A DNA stretch of 10,194 nucleotides from Clostridia bacterium (lineage in GTDB: Bacteria; Bacillota_A; Clostridia; Oscillospirales; CAG-272), in NCBI GenBank assembly GCA_017959485.1, contig JAGDAM010000229.1:1-10194 (forward strand), read 5' to 3'. How positions within the stretch are numbered: the stretch's first letter is position 1; each line of letters starts with the position of its first letter. Position numbers and translations under genes: made by a program. Positions 1 to 5,775 of this stretch are shown piece after piece. Under the pieces are notes generated by a model. That model saw only the letters and a program-made list of their open reading frames with translations. It searched no databases and was not told the DNA's origin.

Positions 1-80
1 CGATACCCTGTGACTGCACCCTCCCCCGGGGGAGGGTGTCACGGTGAGCGCGACAGCGGTCAGCCGTGACGGGTGAGGGT
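1..80 (-). repeat. Inverted, diverged copy of the ACCCTCAYCCG hairpin repeat (copy A)
   Basis: Read on the - strand the unit opens with ACCCTCACCCGTC (80 leftwards), forms a stem between 64-70 (CCGTGAC) and 38-44 (GTCACGG), then ACACC, and ends in a perfect 22-bp GC-rich palindrome at 17-38 (arms CACCCTCCCCC and GGGGGAGGGTG). ACCCT at 5-9 mirrors AGGGT at 76-80. The order of motif, hairpin, ACACC and CCCC/GGGG palindrome matches copies B and C, although the hairpin sequence differs. It is probably a non-coding, non-autonomous palindromic repeat; whether it is mobile cannot be told from one locus. Confidence 0.6.
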
Positions 81-143
81 TACGGAAACGTTGATGAATC
101 TTAATAATCGTTAACATCCGACAGCGGTCTCCAATATCGCGGG

Positions 144-207
144 ACCCTCATCCGGCCGCCGTGCGGCGGACACCGTGGCTCGCCGAAGGCGAGGCGTGCC
201 CCAGGGG
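144..207 (+). repeat. Hairpin repeat, copy B
   Basis: The first 31 bp (144-174) are identical to 258-288. They contain a 6-bp stem, CCGCCG (156-161) with CGGCGG (164-169). A second stem follows: CTCGCC (179-184), loop GAA, GGCGAG (188-193), and the unit ends near a CCCC/GGGG stretch. The first arm begins ACCCTCATCCGGCC, a start I associate with dispersed repeats in Oscillospiraceae-type genomes (recollection, not a search). No ORF of its own is credible. Confidence 0.75.
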
Positions 208-257
208 AAGGTGCAGGTCGCGGACAGTGCGAACACAGCGCTTCCGGCGTTTCTGTC

Positions 258-326
258 ACCCTCATCCGGCCGCCGTGCGGCGGACACCTTGACTCGGCGC
301 AGCCGAGGCGTGACCACAGGGGGGGG
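258..326 (+). repeat. Hairpin repeat, copy C
   Basis: This is a direct copy of the 144-207 unit, offset by 114 bp. The first 31 bp are identical. The second stem is CTCGGC (293-298), loop GCA, GCCGAG (302-307). Relative to copy B the fifth base pair of that stem has changed from C-G to G-C on both sides, so pairing is kept. The unit ends in an eight-G run (319-326). Confidence 0.75.
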
Positions 327-383
327 CTAAGGGAGCGAATACAAAACGCGCACTCGACACGTTCGGATTTACAATCATATTAT

Positions 384-527
384 CCCGTAGGGGAGGACCT
401 TTACGGTCCTCCCGTCTTGAACTTGGCGTGGCCCACAACTGTAGAAACAAAAAGGGGTGCTTTTGACGGATTTAATTAGAAATCGTTTTTAAATTGCGGG
501 AGGACCGTAAAGGTCCTCCTCTACGGG
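384..527. repeat. 31-bp inverted repeats enclosing 82 bp (MITE-like unit)
   Basis: The arm at 384-414 and the arm at 497-527 are reverse complements over 31 bp with one mismatch (G391 against the A equivalent in the other arm). Each arm is itself a hairpin: GGGAGGACC (391-399), loop TTTAC, GGTCCTCCC (405-413). The 82-bp interior is AT-rich and has no convincing ORF. No clear target-site duplication flanks the unit, although CGGATT occurs at 364-369 and 529-534. No T-run follows either arm, so they do not look like ordinary terminators. A miniature inverted-repeat element is the simplest reading. Confidence 0.6.
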
Positions 528-544
528 CCGGATTGAAATGTGAA

Positions 545-556
545 GAGAGATCTCTC
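545..556. repeat. 12-bp perfect palindrome GAGAGATCTCTC
   Basis: Perfect dyad without a loop, in otherwise featureless sequence between the inverted-repeat unit and the parS array. It could be a protein-binding site or chance. The rest of 528-633 shows nothing I can name. Confidence 0.3.
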
Positions 557-633
557 GGGCATGCGCCTCTAAGGTGAAAATGACATGCTCCCCCACAGCA
601 GCGAAGTATTTCGTGTTTCTATTGCAGTTTTTG

Positions 634-649
634 CGTTTCACGTGAAACA
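634..649. promoter_or_regulatory. parS site 1 (centromere, ParB-binding)
   Basis: CGTTTCACGTGAAACA matches the bacterial chromosomal parS consensus TGTTNCACGTGAAACA at all but the first base and carries the full 14-bp palindromic core GTTTCACGTGAAAC. ParB loads here and spreads to form the partition complex. Confidence 0.9.
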
Positions 650-680
650 AATTGCTCCCCGTTTTTACAGAACGCTAAAT

Positions 681-696
681 TGTTTCACGTGAAACA
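681..696. promoter_or_regulatory. parS site 2
   Basis: TGTTTCACGTGAAACA is a perfect 16-bp palindrome that fits the parS consensus exactly. It starts 47 bp after the start of site 1. Confidence 0.95.
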
Positions 697-729
697 TTTT
701 AATAGCTTGGAATCCGACACAAATCAAAC

Positions 730-745
730 TGTTCCACGTGAAACA
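730..745. promoter_or_regulatory. parS site 3
   Basis: TGTTCCACGTGAAACA fits the TGTTNCACGTGAAACA consensus exactly. It starts 49 bp after the start of site 2. Confidence 0.95.
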
Positions 746-778
746 TAATACTTGTGCGAGAGTAATTGAAGCGCAAAA

Positions 779-794
779 CGTTCCACGTGAAACA
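779..794. promoter_or_regulatory. parS site 4
   Basis: CGTTCCACGTGAAACA differs from the consensus only at the first base. It starts 49 bp after site 3 and ends 26 bp before the -35 box of the parA promoter, so ParB bound here may influence transcription of its own operon (inference). Confidence 0.9.
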
Positions 795-820
795 AAACAC
801 CCAAAAATCACACAAACAAC

Positions 821-849
821 TTGAAACCAATGGTTTGTTGTGATATAAT
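821..849 (+). promoter_or_regulatory. Sigma-A-type promoter of parAB
   Basis: TTGAAA (821-826) is separated by exactly 17 bp from TATAAT (844-849), which is preceded by TGA, an extended -10. Transcription should begin near 856, about 34 nt before the parA start. It is the only strong promoter I found in the window and may drive much of the downstream gene run. Confidence 0.8.
824..836. promoter_or_regulatory. Dyad AAACCA-A-TGGTTT inside the promoter spacer
   Basis: A perfect 6-1-6 inverted repeat overlaps the end of the -35 box and fills most of the spacer. The position suits a repressor operator. The regulator is unknown, and the site is unrelated in sequence to parS. Confidence 0.35.
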
Positions 850-889
850 TATCCTGTATTAGACCGAAAAAGGTGAAAGGCGAACAAAA

Positions 890-1681
890 ATGGGAAAAAT
901 CATAGCTTTTACCAACCAAAAAGGCGGAGTCGGGAAAACTACTACGGCAGTTAACGTTGCCGCCTCGCTCGGTATTATCGGCAAAAAGGTACTGCTTATA
1001 GATCTTGATCCGCAGGGCAGCGCTACGTCCGGAGTCGGAATATCTAAAAAAGCTCTCAATCTTTCGATAAAAGACCTGTTTCGGGTCTATATTTCCGGAG
1101 AAAGCGAAAAAATCAGAAAAGAAACCATAAAAAACGCAATTAAAACGACCGAATTTGAGAATCTGTCTATAATTCCGTCGGTTATCAGCCTTTCTGACAC
1201 CGAATTCTCGCTGTATAAGTGTGAAAACAGCGCGTACTTTCTGAAGGATGCGCTGTCTACGGTAAGAGACGACTATGATTATCTCGTCATAGACTGCCCG
1301 CCTTCGCTCGGAATGCTTACTTTGAACGCAATGACTGCCTGCGACGGGATAATTATTCCGATGCAGTGCGAGTTTTACGCGCTTGAGGGACTGTCGCAGC
1401 TCATGATTAACGTATCTTCGGTCAGAAGGAACTTTAATCCGGATCTTAACGTCATCGGAATACTTCTTACAATGTACGCCGGACGGCTGATCCTTACGGC
1501 TCAGGTTTCCTCCGAGATTCGCAGGCATTACGAGTCAAAACTGTTTAAAACCAAGATCTCCCGTTCGGTAAAACTGTCTGAGGCGCCTTCTTTCGGCTGC
1601 CCGGTTTATTATCACGACCGAAGCGGGAAGAGTTCAAAGGAGTATCTTGAACTCGCGCGAGAAATCGTAGAACGTATTTAA
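890..1681 (+). CDS. parA: ParA/Soj chromosome-partitioning ATPase
   Basis: The protein is a 263-aa ParA-family ATPase, the usual length for chromosomal Soj. It would bind ATP, dimerise on the nucleoid and move ParB-parS complexes, and in Soj-type systems also influences replication initiation. Visible motifs are the deviant Walker A KGGVGKTT (11-18), A' DLDPQ (38-42) and Walker B VIDCPP (133-138). The segment after LLTMY (192-196), usually D-x-R-T/N-x-L, reads AGRLIL here, a departure. The ATG at 890 follows an AAAGGTGAAAGG purine tract (869-880) and gives the expected Met-x-x-I-A-F-x-N-Q-K-G-G start. The gene is AT-richer than those far downstream. It lies just below four parS sites and a strong promoter, and 42 bp above parB. 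Confidence 0.96.
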   Translation: MGKIIAFTNQKGGVGKTTTAVNVAASLGIIGKKVLLIDLDPQGSATSGVGISKKALNLSIKDLFRVYISGESEKIRKETIKNAIKTTEFENLSIIPSVISLSDTEFSLYKCENSAYFLKDALSTVRDDYDYLVIDCPPSLGMLTLNAMTACDGIIIPMQCEFYALEGLSQLMINVSSVRRNFNPDLNVIGILLTMYAGRLILTAQVSSEIRRHYESKLFKTKISRSVKLSEAPSFGCPVYYHDRSGKSSKEYLELAREIVERI

Positions 1682-1723
1682 ACATTAATAATAATTGCAA
1701 AAAACACTATTTAGAGGACAAAC

Positions 1724-2614
1724 ATGGCGCAAAATCATAAAAGATCCGGCCTCGGGCGCGGAATCGAGTCGCTTTTTGAGGACAACGCGGTTGTAAGAGA
1801 CAAAAATCTTTCCGAGATGATTAGAATTTCGGATATCGAGCCGACTCGCGGACAACCGAGACGCGAGTTTGACGAAGAGTCGCTCGCCTCTCTCGCGGCG
1901 TCAATCACGGCGTACGGTCTGCTTCAGCCGATAATTGTAACCGAGAATCTGCAGTTTCCGGGCACTTACAGGATAATTGCGGGGGAACGCAGGTGGAGAG
2001 CATGCCGAATTGCCGGACTGTCGGAAATACCCTGCATAGTCTTCTCGGGAGACGATCTTACCGCCGCGGAAGTGGCGCTGGTTGAAAACATTCAGCGGAA
2101 AGACCTGTCCCCGGTCGAGGAAGCCGGCGCTTTCAGAGATCTTATGGATAAATTCGGTCTCACTCAGGAACAGGTCGCCGAGAAAACCGGAAGATCCCGC
2201 CCGGCGGTGGCCAACGCGCTCCGCCTGCTTGATCTTCCCGATGAAGTTTTGCGCAAAGTCTCCTCCGGAACTCTGTCTGCCGGACACGCGAGGACTCTGC
2301 TCGGCCTGCGCAGCAGGGAAGATATGATATCTCTTTCCGAAGAGATCGAAAAAGAAGGATACTCGGTCCGCGAGACCGAAAAACGCGTCAGATCCAGAAA
2401 CCGTCCGGCTCCGGCGCCGAAAAAGCCGAAGGATGAGCAGACGGCGGTATATCTTGCCGAGCTCGAACGCCGCTGCATGTCGAGCGCCGGAAGGCGAGTC
2501 AGGATCGACGACGGCGGAGAAGGGAAGAGACGGCTGGTCATAGACTATTCCGACAGCGCAGATCTCGAGGAACTGCTTGTGAAACTCTTCGGCAGGGACG
2601 TTCTCGACGGATAA
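1724..2614 (+). CDS. parB: ParB/Spo0J centromere-binding CTPase
   Basis: The protein is a 296-aa ParB with the normal layout. The N-terminal GLGRGIESLF (9-18) is the ParA-stimulating peptide. The ParB/Srx-fold CTP-binding domain (about 32-125) carries QPRR (44-47), GERRWRA (87-93) and ENIQRKDLSP (121-130). A helix-turn-helix parS-binding region lies at about 146-172, followed by AGHAR (186-190), a charged Pro/Lys linker (about 222-240) and a C-terminal dimerisation domain (about 240-296). It should load at the parS sites at 634-794, clamp and slide using CTP, recruit condensin and stimulate ParA ATPase. AGAGG (1713-1717), 6 nt before the ATG, supports the start. It is co-transcribed with parA in all likelihood. 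Confidence 0.96.
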   Translation: MAQNHKRSGLGRGIESLFEDNAVVRDKNLSEMIRISDIEPTRGQPRREFDEESLASLAASITAYGLLQPIIVTENLQFPGTYRIIAGERRWRACRIAGLSEIPCIVFSGDDLTAAEVALVENIQRKDLSPVEEAGAFRDLMDKFGLTQEQVAEKTGRSRPAVANALRLLDLPDEVLRKVSSGTLSAGHARTLLGLRSREDMISLSEEIEKEGYSVRETEKRVRSRNRPAPAPKKPKDEQTAVYLAELERRCMSSAGRRVRIDDGGEGKRRLVIDYSDSADLEELLVKLFGRDVLDG

Positions 2615-2651
2615 AACGCCTCTGAACGTTAATAATTAAAGGTATTCAAAA

Positions 2652-3335
2652 ATGTTCGAAATATTATCAACGACCCGTTTCGCGCTCACTTCGGGCGCGG
2701 ATTCCGGCGAATCGGTATTCGATTGGTTTTCGGAACTTCTGAAAGAGCGGCTCACCGTTGACTTCGGTCAGTACGACAATCTCGGACTTACCGATCTGTC
2801 TCTCGGACGGATCCGGATGGCGGTCATAGCCGCGTTCGTCGCGGTGATAATCGCGTCTTTCGTTATCACGCTGAACCGCGGCGTTTACGGAGTTTTGATC
2901 GAACGGCTGAACGGCGAAAACTGTCATTCTCCCGAGACCGCGAAGACGCTCGGCGAGCTCGGACTCGGAAAAAACTCCGCGATCAGGGCGGCGATCAGCC
3001 AGGGCTCGATATACAAGGGACTCGTTTTCTGCCGGTCAAAGGACGAGTTCGATACCGAGCGTATTCGCGAAAATCTTGAGGCGACGGCCGACGGCCTTCC
3101 CCCGTCCGTGAAAAAAAGATACAGATTCGACTTTACGCGCGACCGGTTCTACATACCCGTGAAAAGCTCTTTTGCCGCGGAGCAAAAGTTCGAGAAAAAG
3201 GGCTCGCGGCTGCCTATGGCGATCTTCGTATCGGTTGCGGCGGCGGTCGGCCTCTTCTTAGCCCTCTTTCTTCTGGCGGATATCCTGGCTTTTCTCGACA
3301 ACTTCGCCGGAATGATGTCGGCGTTCGCTTCTTAA
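2652..3335 (+). CDS. Two-helix membrane protein of unknown function
   Basis: I do not recognise this 227-aa protein. It has an N-terminal soluble stretch, a hydrophobic helix at about 55-74 (IRMAVIAAFVAVIIASFVIT), a 110-residue polar middle part, and a second helix at about 188-213 followed by a short tail. The middle part contains SPETAKTLGELGLGKNSAIR (93-112) and a basic, aromatic segment KKRYRFDFTRDRFYIPVK (154-171). Two helices with both termini on one side is the simplest topology. AAAGG (2637-2641) lies 10 nt before the ATG. The gene sits 37 bp after parB and is probably in the same transcript, so a link to segregation or the envelope is possible but is inference from position only. Confidence 0.8.
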   Translation: MFEILSTTRFALTSGADSGESVFDWFSELLKERLTVDFGQYDNLGLTDLSLGRIRMAVIAAFVAVIIASFVITLNRGVYGVLIERLNGENCHSPETAKTLGELGLGKNSAIRAAISQGSIYKGLVFCRSKDEFDTERIRENLEATADGLPPSVKKRYRFDFTRDRFYIPVKSSFAAEQKFEKKGSRLPMAIFVSVAAAVGLFLALFLLADILAFLDNFAGMMSAFAS

Positions 3336-3366
3336 TACAGAGTACAAAGGAAACATTGCGCAAAAC

Positions 3367-3744
3367 ATGAGCAAAGGTGTTATTACAATCGGATATATGC
3401 AGGAATATATCCGCAACAAGCAGGGGCAGCGCGACGATTACGAACCGCTCAAGATGTACGTTAAACTGAGCGAGGAGATGGGCGAGCTTGCCAGATTCAT
3501 GATCCGCGGTAAAAAGCACGCGGTTTCGAAGGAAGAATTCAAGGATTCGGTCGAGGAAGAACTCTGCGACGTGCTTTACTACACCCTGAAGCTTGCCAAC
3601 ACGCTCGGCGTCGAGCTCGAGGAGTGGATCCCCGCTAAAGAAAGGTACAATTCGTCGAGATATCCCTGCGGCATAGATTTCGATCCCGAGGGAGATCTCG
3701 CGGGGCGTTTTCCGCCTTCGGGAGAGGACAAAGGTAATAAATGA
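3367..3744 (+). CDS. MazG-like nucleotide pyrophosphohydrolase
   Basis: The 125-aa all-alpha protein fits the MazG/dUTPase superfamily, whose members hydrolyse NTPs or dNTPs to monophosphates with Mg2+. The metal-binding signature is split as expected: SEEMGE (35-40, EExxE) on one helix and EELCD (64-68, ExxD) on the next, followed by a hydrophobic helix LYYTLKLANTLGVELEEW (70-87). A single such domain and this short length suit the MazG-like housecleaning group; the substrate cannot be read from sequence. AAAGGA (3346-3351) is 15 nt from the ATG, rather far, but no other start fits. The stop overlaps the next start as ATGA (3741-3744), implying translational coupling with the MORN gene. Confidence 0.85.
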   Translation: MSKGVITIGYMQEYIRNKQGQRDDYEPLKMYVKLSEEMGELARFMIRGKKHAVSKEEFKDSVEEELCDVLYYTLKLANTLGVELEEWIPAKERYNSSRYPCGIDFDPEGDLAGRFPPSGEDKGNK

Positions 3745-4574
3745 AAAAATACAGGAAGACGGTTCCGTTCAGGATCAGGATGCTGATTGTCTTCGCCGCT
3801 GCGCTGGTTCTATTTGCGGTCAGCGTCGTAAGTCTTCACGCCGAGGGCTTCAGATATACCGTCTGTCACCGGCTGGACGGGACGGACATAAGATTCCTCG
3901 GCAGGGTCTCGCGGGACGGAACGCCGATCAGCGGCGTGATAAAATTTCCGGACGGGACGAAAATCAGCGTCGACAGTAAAGACGGGTCTTACAAATACTC
4001 CAACGGAAGCGTCTATTACGGACAGCTTGACGAAATATTCGAACGGACCGGTACCGGGAAGCTCGTCCTTGCCAACGGAGACGTTTACGAAGGAGAATTC
4101 GTCGGAGACCGCCTTTACGGCAAAGGAAAATACACGTTTGCGAACGGAGACGTCTACGAAGGCGATTTTGTCCGGAACGTGAAGCACGGCAGCGGGAAAT
4201 ACGTCTACGCCGACGGTGAAATATACGAAGGCGGATTTGCCGAAGACGAGCGGGAAGGCGAAGGGAAAATGACAAGGCCCGACGGTTCCTCGTATACCGG
4301 AAGTTATCATCTCGGTCTGCGGCACGGAAAGGGAAGATACGAATACGCGAACGGAGACGTATATGAGGGAGATTTTGCCGAGGATATGCGTCACGGGACC
4401 GGAGTTTACGTGTGGGCTGACGGAGAAAGGTACGAAGGAGAATTTGCCTTCAACAATATTAACGGTTTCGGAACCTACGAGTGGACCGACGGGAGGTCCT
4501 CGTACACGGGGTATTTCAAAAACGGCGAGATAGTAATCGTCGATCCGTCGGTTTCCGGAGAGGCGGAAGGATGA
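3741..4574 (+). CDS. Exported or membrane-anchored MORN-repeat protein
   Basis: The 277-aa protein begins with a basic N-terminus and a hydrophobic helix (about 13-32, MLIVFAAALVLFAVSVVSLH) ending HAEG, so it is a signal peptide or an anchor; no lipobox is seen. From about residue 91 to 260 there are seven full MORN repeats of 23-24 residues, starting at 91, 115, 138, 161, 184, 207 and 230, plus a partial eighth at 254. The pattern is Y-E-G-x-F ... G-x-G-x-Y-x-x-A-N/D-G. MORN repeats form an extended beta-hairpin sheet and usually mediate protein or lipid contact; no catalytic domain is present. Start overlaps the MazG-like stop by 4 bp, with AAGG 7 nt upstream. One base separates its stop from the next ATG, so the three genes are tightly packed. 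Confidence 0.9.
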   Translation: MKKYRKTVPFRIRMLIVFAAALVLFAVSVVSLHAEGFRYTVCHRLDGTDIRFLGRVSRDGTPISGVIKFPDGTKISVDSKDGSYKYSNGSVYYGQLDEIFERTGTGKLVLANGDVYEGEFVGDRLYGKGKYTFANGDVYEGDFVRNVKHGSGKYVYADGEIYEGGFAEDEREGEGKMTRPDGSSYTGSYHLGLRHGKGRYEYANGDVYEGDFAEDMRHGTGVYVWADGERYEGEFAFNNINGFGTYEWTDGRSSYTGYFKNGEIVIVDPSVSGEAEG

Positions 4575-4575
4575 T

Positions 4576-5706
4576 ATGGAACCGATTGTAAAAAGCGTTG
4601 AATACGTCGACGAAGGGGAGCGGTTTGTCGCCTACGTCGCGAGCGCGGAGCGGTGCAACGTAACGGCGACTCTCCGCGGCGAGCCGGTCAGGGTGCTCTC
4701 GAATCTGAGAGAGCCGTTTGATTTCAGGATGCATATCTTCCTGCTTCCCGCCGCGGCACTGCGCGGCGCCGGAAGTTTCCGCGTCTTGTTCGAGAGAAGA
4801 AGAAAGGACCGGCCGTCTCTGTGTTTCGAGGGCGACAGCGTCTTTCTTGAAGAGGATATCGCCTTCTCGCAGGCGCTCGTGCGCAAACCGGACGACTCGG
4901 TGAAAAGATCCGACCGGGGGCTGACGTTCGACGGCGTTACCGACTCGGGAGACGCGGACGGACTTGCCTGGAAGGCGGAGCTTTTCCGGACTCCCGACGG
5001 GGCTCCGGTCAGGGTGTTCACCATGTGGGCCGATCCCGGCAAATGCGGAATTCTGTGCGGAACCCCGCATATGAAGCCCGAGTTTGCTCCGGGAGTCATC
5101 CAGAGGGTGATTGAGGAGGCGGAAGAGGCGCAGGCCCTGGGTTACGACGTCATCGGCGCGGCGAACGGCGACTTTTTCGATATGTTCGGCGACTGCCGCC
5201 CGTCGGGACTGTGCGTCCGGGGCGGGACGGTCGTCGCCAACGCCGACAGCGAAAATCCTTTTCTCGGGATAACGCGCGGAGGAGAGGCGGTAATCGGACG
5301 TGCTTCGGATTATCCTCCCGAGACGCTGGACGAGGCGATAGCGGGCGGTCAGATTATTCTCCTGGACGGTGAAATTCACGATACCGCCGCCTTTCGTCCT
5401 TTCGGAGAGGTCACGCATCCGCGGACCGCGTACGGAATCGGATACGACGGGAGAGTGATTGTGACCGTCGTCGACGGACGCCGCAAGGCGTGGTCAAACG
5501 GCGCGTCTCTGTGCGAGCTCGCCCTGATAATGAAGCGCAACGGCGCGAGAATCGCGATGAATACCGACGGCGGAGGATCGTCGACCTTCATAGTGAAAAA
5601 AGAAGGGGAGCTGACGATGCTCAACCATCCCGCGGACCTCGTGCGCCCCGACGACGACCTCATCCGGCCGCTTTTCGATTCGATACTGATTTACAGAAAA
5701 AACTAA
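4576..5706 (+). CDS. Phosphodiester glycosidase (NAGPA-domain) family protein
   Basis: The 376-aa protein carries a C-terminal NAGPA/DUF2233 domain (about 145-374), the family of the mammalian enzyme that removes N-acetylglucosamine from a phosphodiester and of bacterial exopolysaccharide-linked proteins. Hallmarks are AANGDFF (195-201), HPRTAYGI (281-288) and NTDGGGSST (329-337). Residues 1-120 form a separate, probably beta-rich region that I cannot assign. Unlike many family members it has no signal peptide, so it should be cytoplasmic unless exported otherwise. AAGGA (4567-4571) sits 4 nt before the ATG, inside the end of the MORN gene, with only one base between the two ORFs. An upstream ATG at 4571 hits a stop after six codons, confirming the start at 4576. 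Substrate unknown. Confidence 0.85.
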   Translation: MEPIVKSVEYVDEGERFVAYVASAERCNVTATLRGEPVRVLSNLREPFDFRMHIFLLPAAALRGAGSFRVLFERRRKDRPSLCFEGDSVFLEEDIAFSQALVRKPDDSVKRSDRGLTFDGVTDSGDADGLAWKAELFRTPDGAPVRVFTMWADPGKCGILCGTPHMKPEFAPGVIQRVIEEAEEAQALGYDVIGAANGDFFDMFGDCRPSGLCVRGGTVVANADSENPFLGITRGGEAVIGRASDYPPETLDEAIAGGQIILLDGEIHDTAAFRPFGEVTHPRTAYGIGYDGRVIVTVVDGRRKAWSNGASLCELALIMKRNGARIAMNTDGGGSSTFIVKKEGELTMLNHPADLVRPDDDLIRPLFDSILIYRKN

Positions 5707-5713
5707 GCTTGCA

Positions 5714-5742
5714 CGCACGGCGCGCGCAAGTCGAACCGTGCG
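5714..5742. other. Imperfectly placed stem-loop between two operon segments
   Basis: CGCACGG (5714-5720) pairs with CCGTGCG (5736-5742) around a 15-nt GC-rich loop, just after the phosphodiester-glycosidase stop. No T-run follows (GTAAAGACTAATAAT comes next), so it is not a standard intrinsic terminator. It may mark an mRNA processing or attenuation point. Confidence 0.35.
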
Positions 5743-5775
5743 GTAAAGACTAATAATACAAGGAAGTTATACGCA

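Noticed and set aside
144..326. CRISPR-like direct repeat
   Set aside because: Only two copies, 83 bp apart, with long internal hairpins and continuing similarity beyond the identical part; no cas genes.
391..413. Intrinsic terminator from the 9-bp stem
   Set aside because: No T-run follows on either strand, and the same hairpin is part of a larger inverted-repeat unit.
111..450. Two short - strand frames of 68 and 62 codons
   Set aside because: They are built from the repeat units themselves (the same RLRR..SAARRPDEG peptide appears twice), so they are repeat artefacts.
1..889. Replication origin (oriC)
   Set aside because: parS sites suggest origin proximity, but I found no cluster of TTATNCACA-type DnaA boxes and no dnaA or dnaN.
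665..1528. 287-aa open frame on the - strand
   Set aside because: It runs through parA in antisense and across the parS array and promoter; its protein shows no family features.
4516..5418. 300-aa open frame on the - strand
   Set aside because: Antisense to the NAGPA-domain gene, Arg-rich composition, no recognisable domain.
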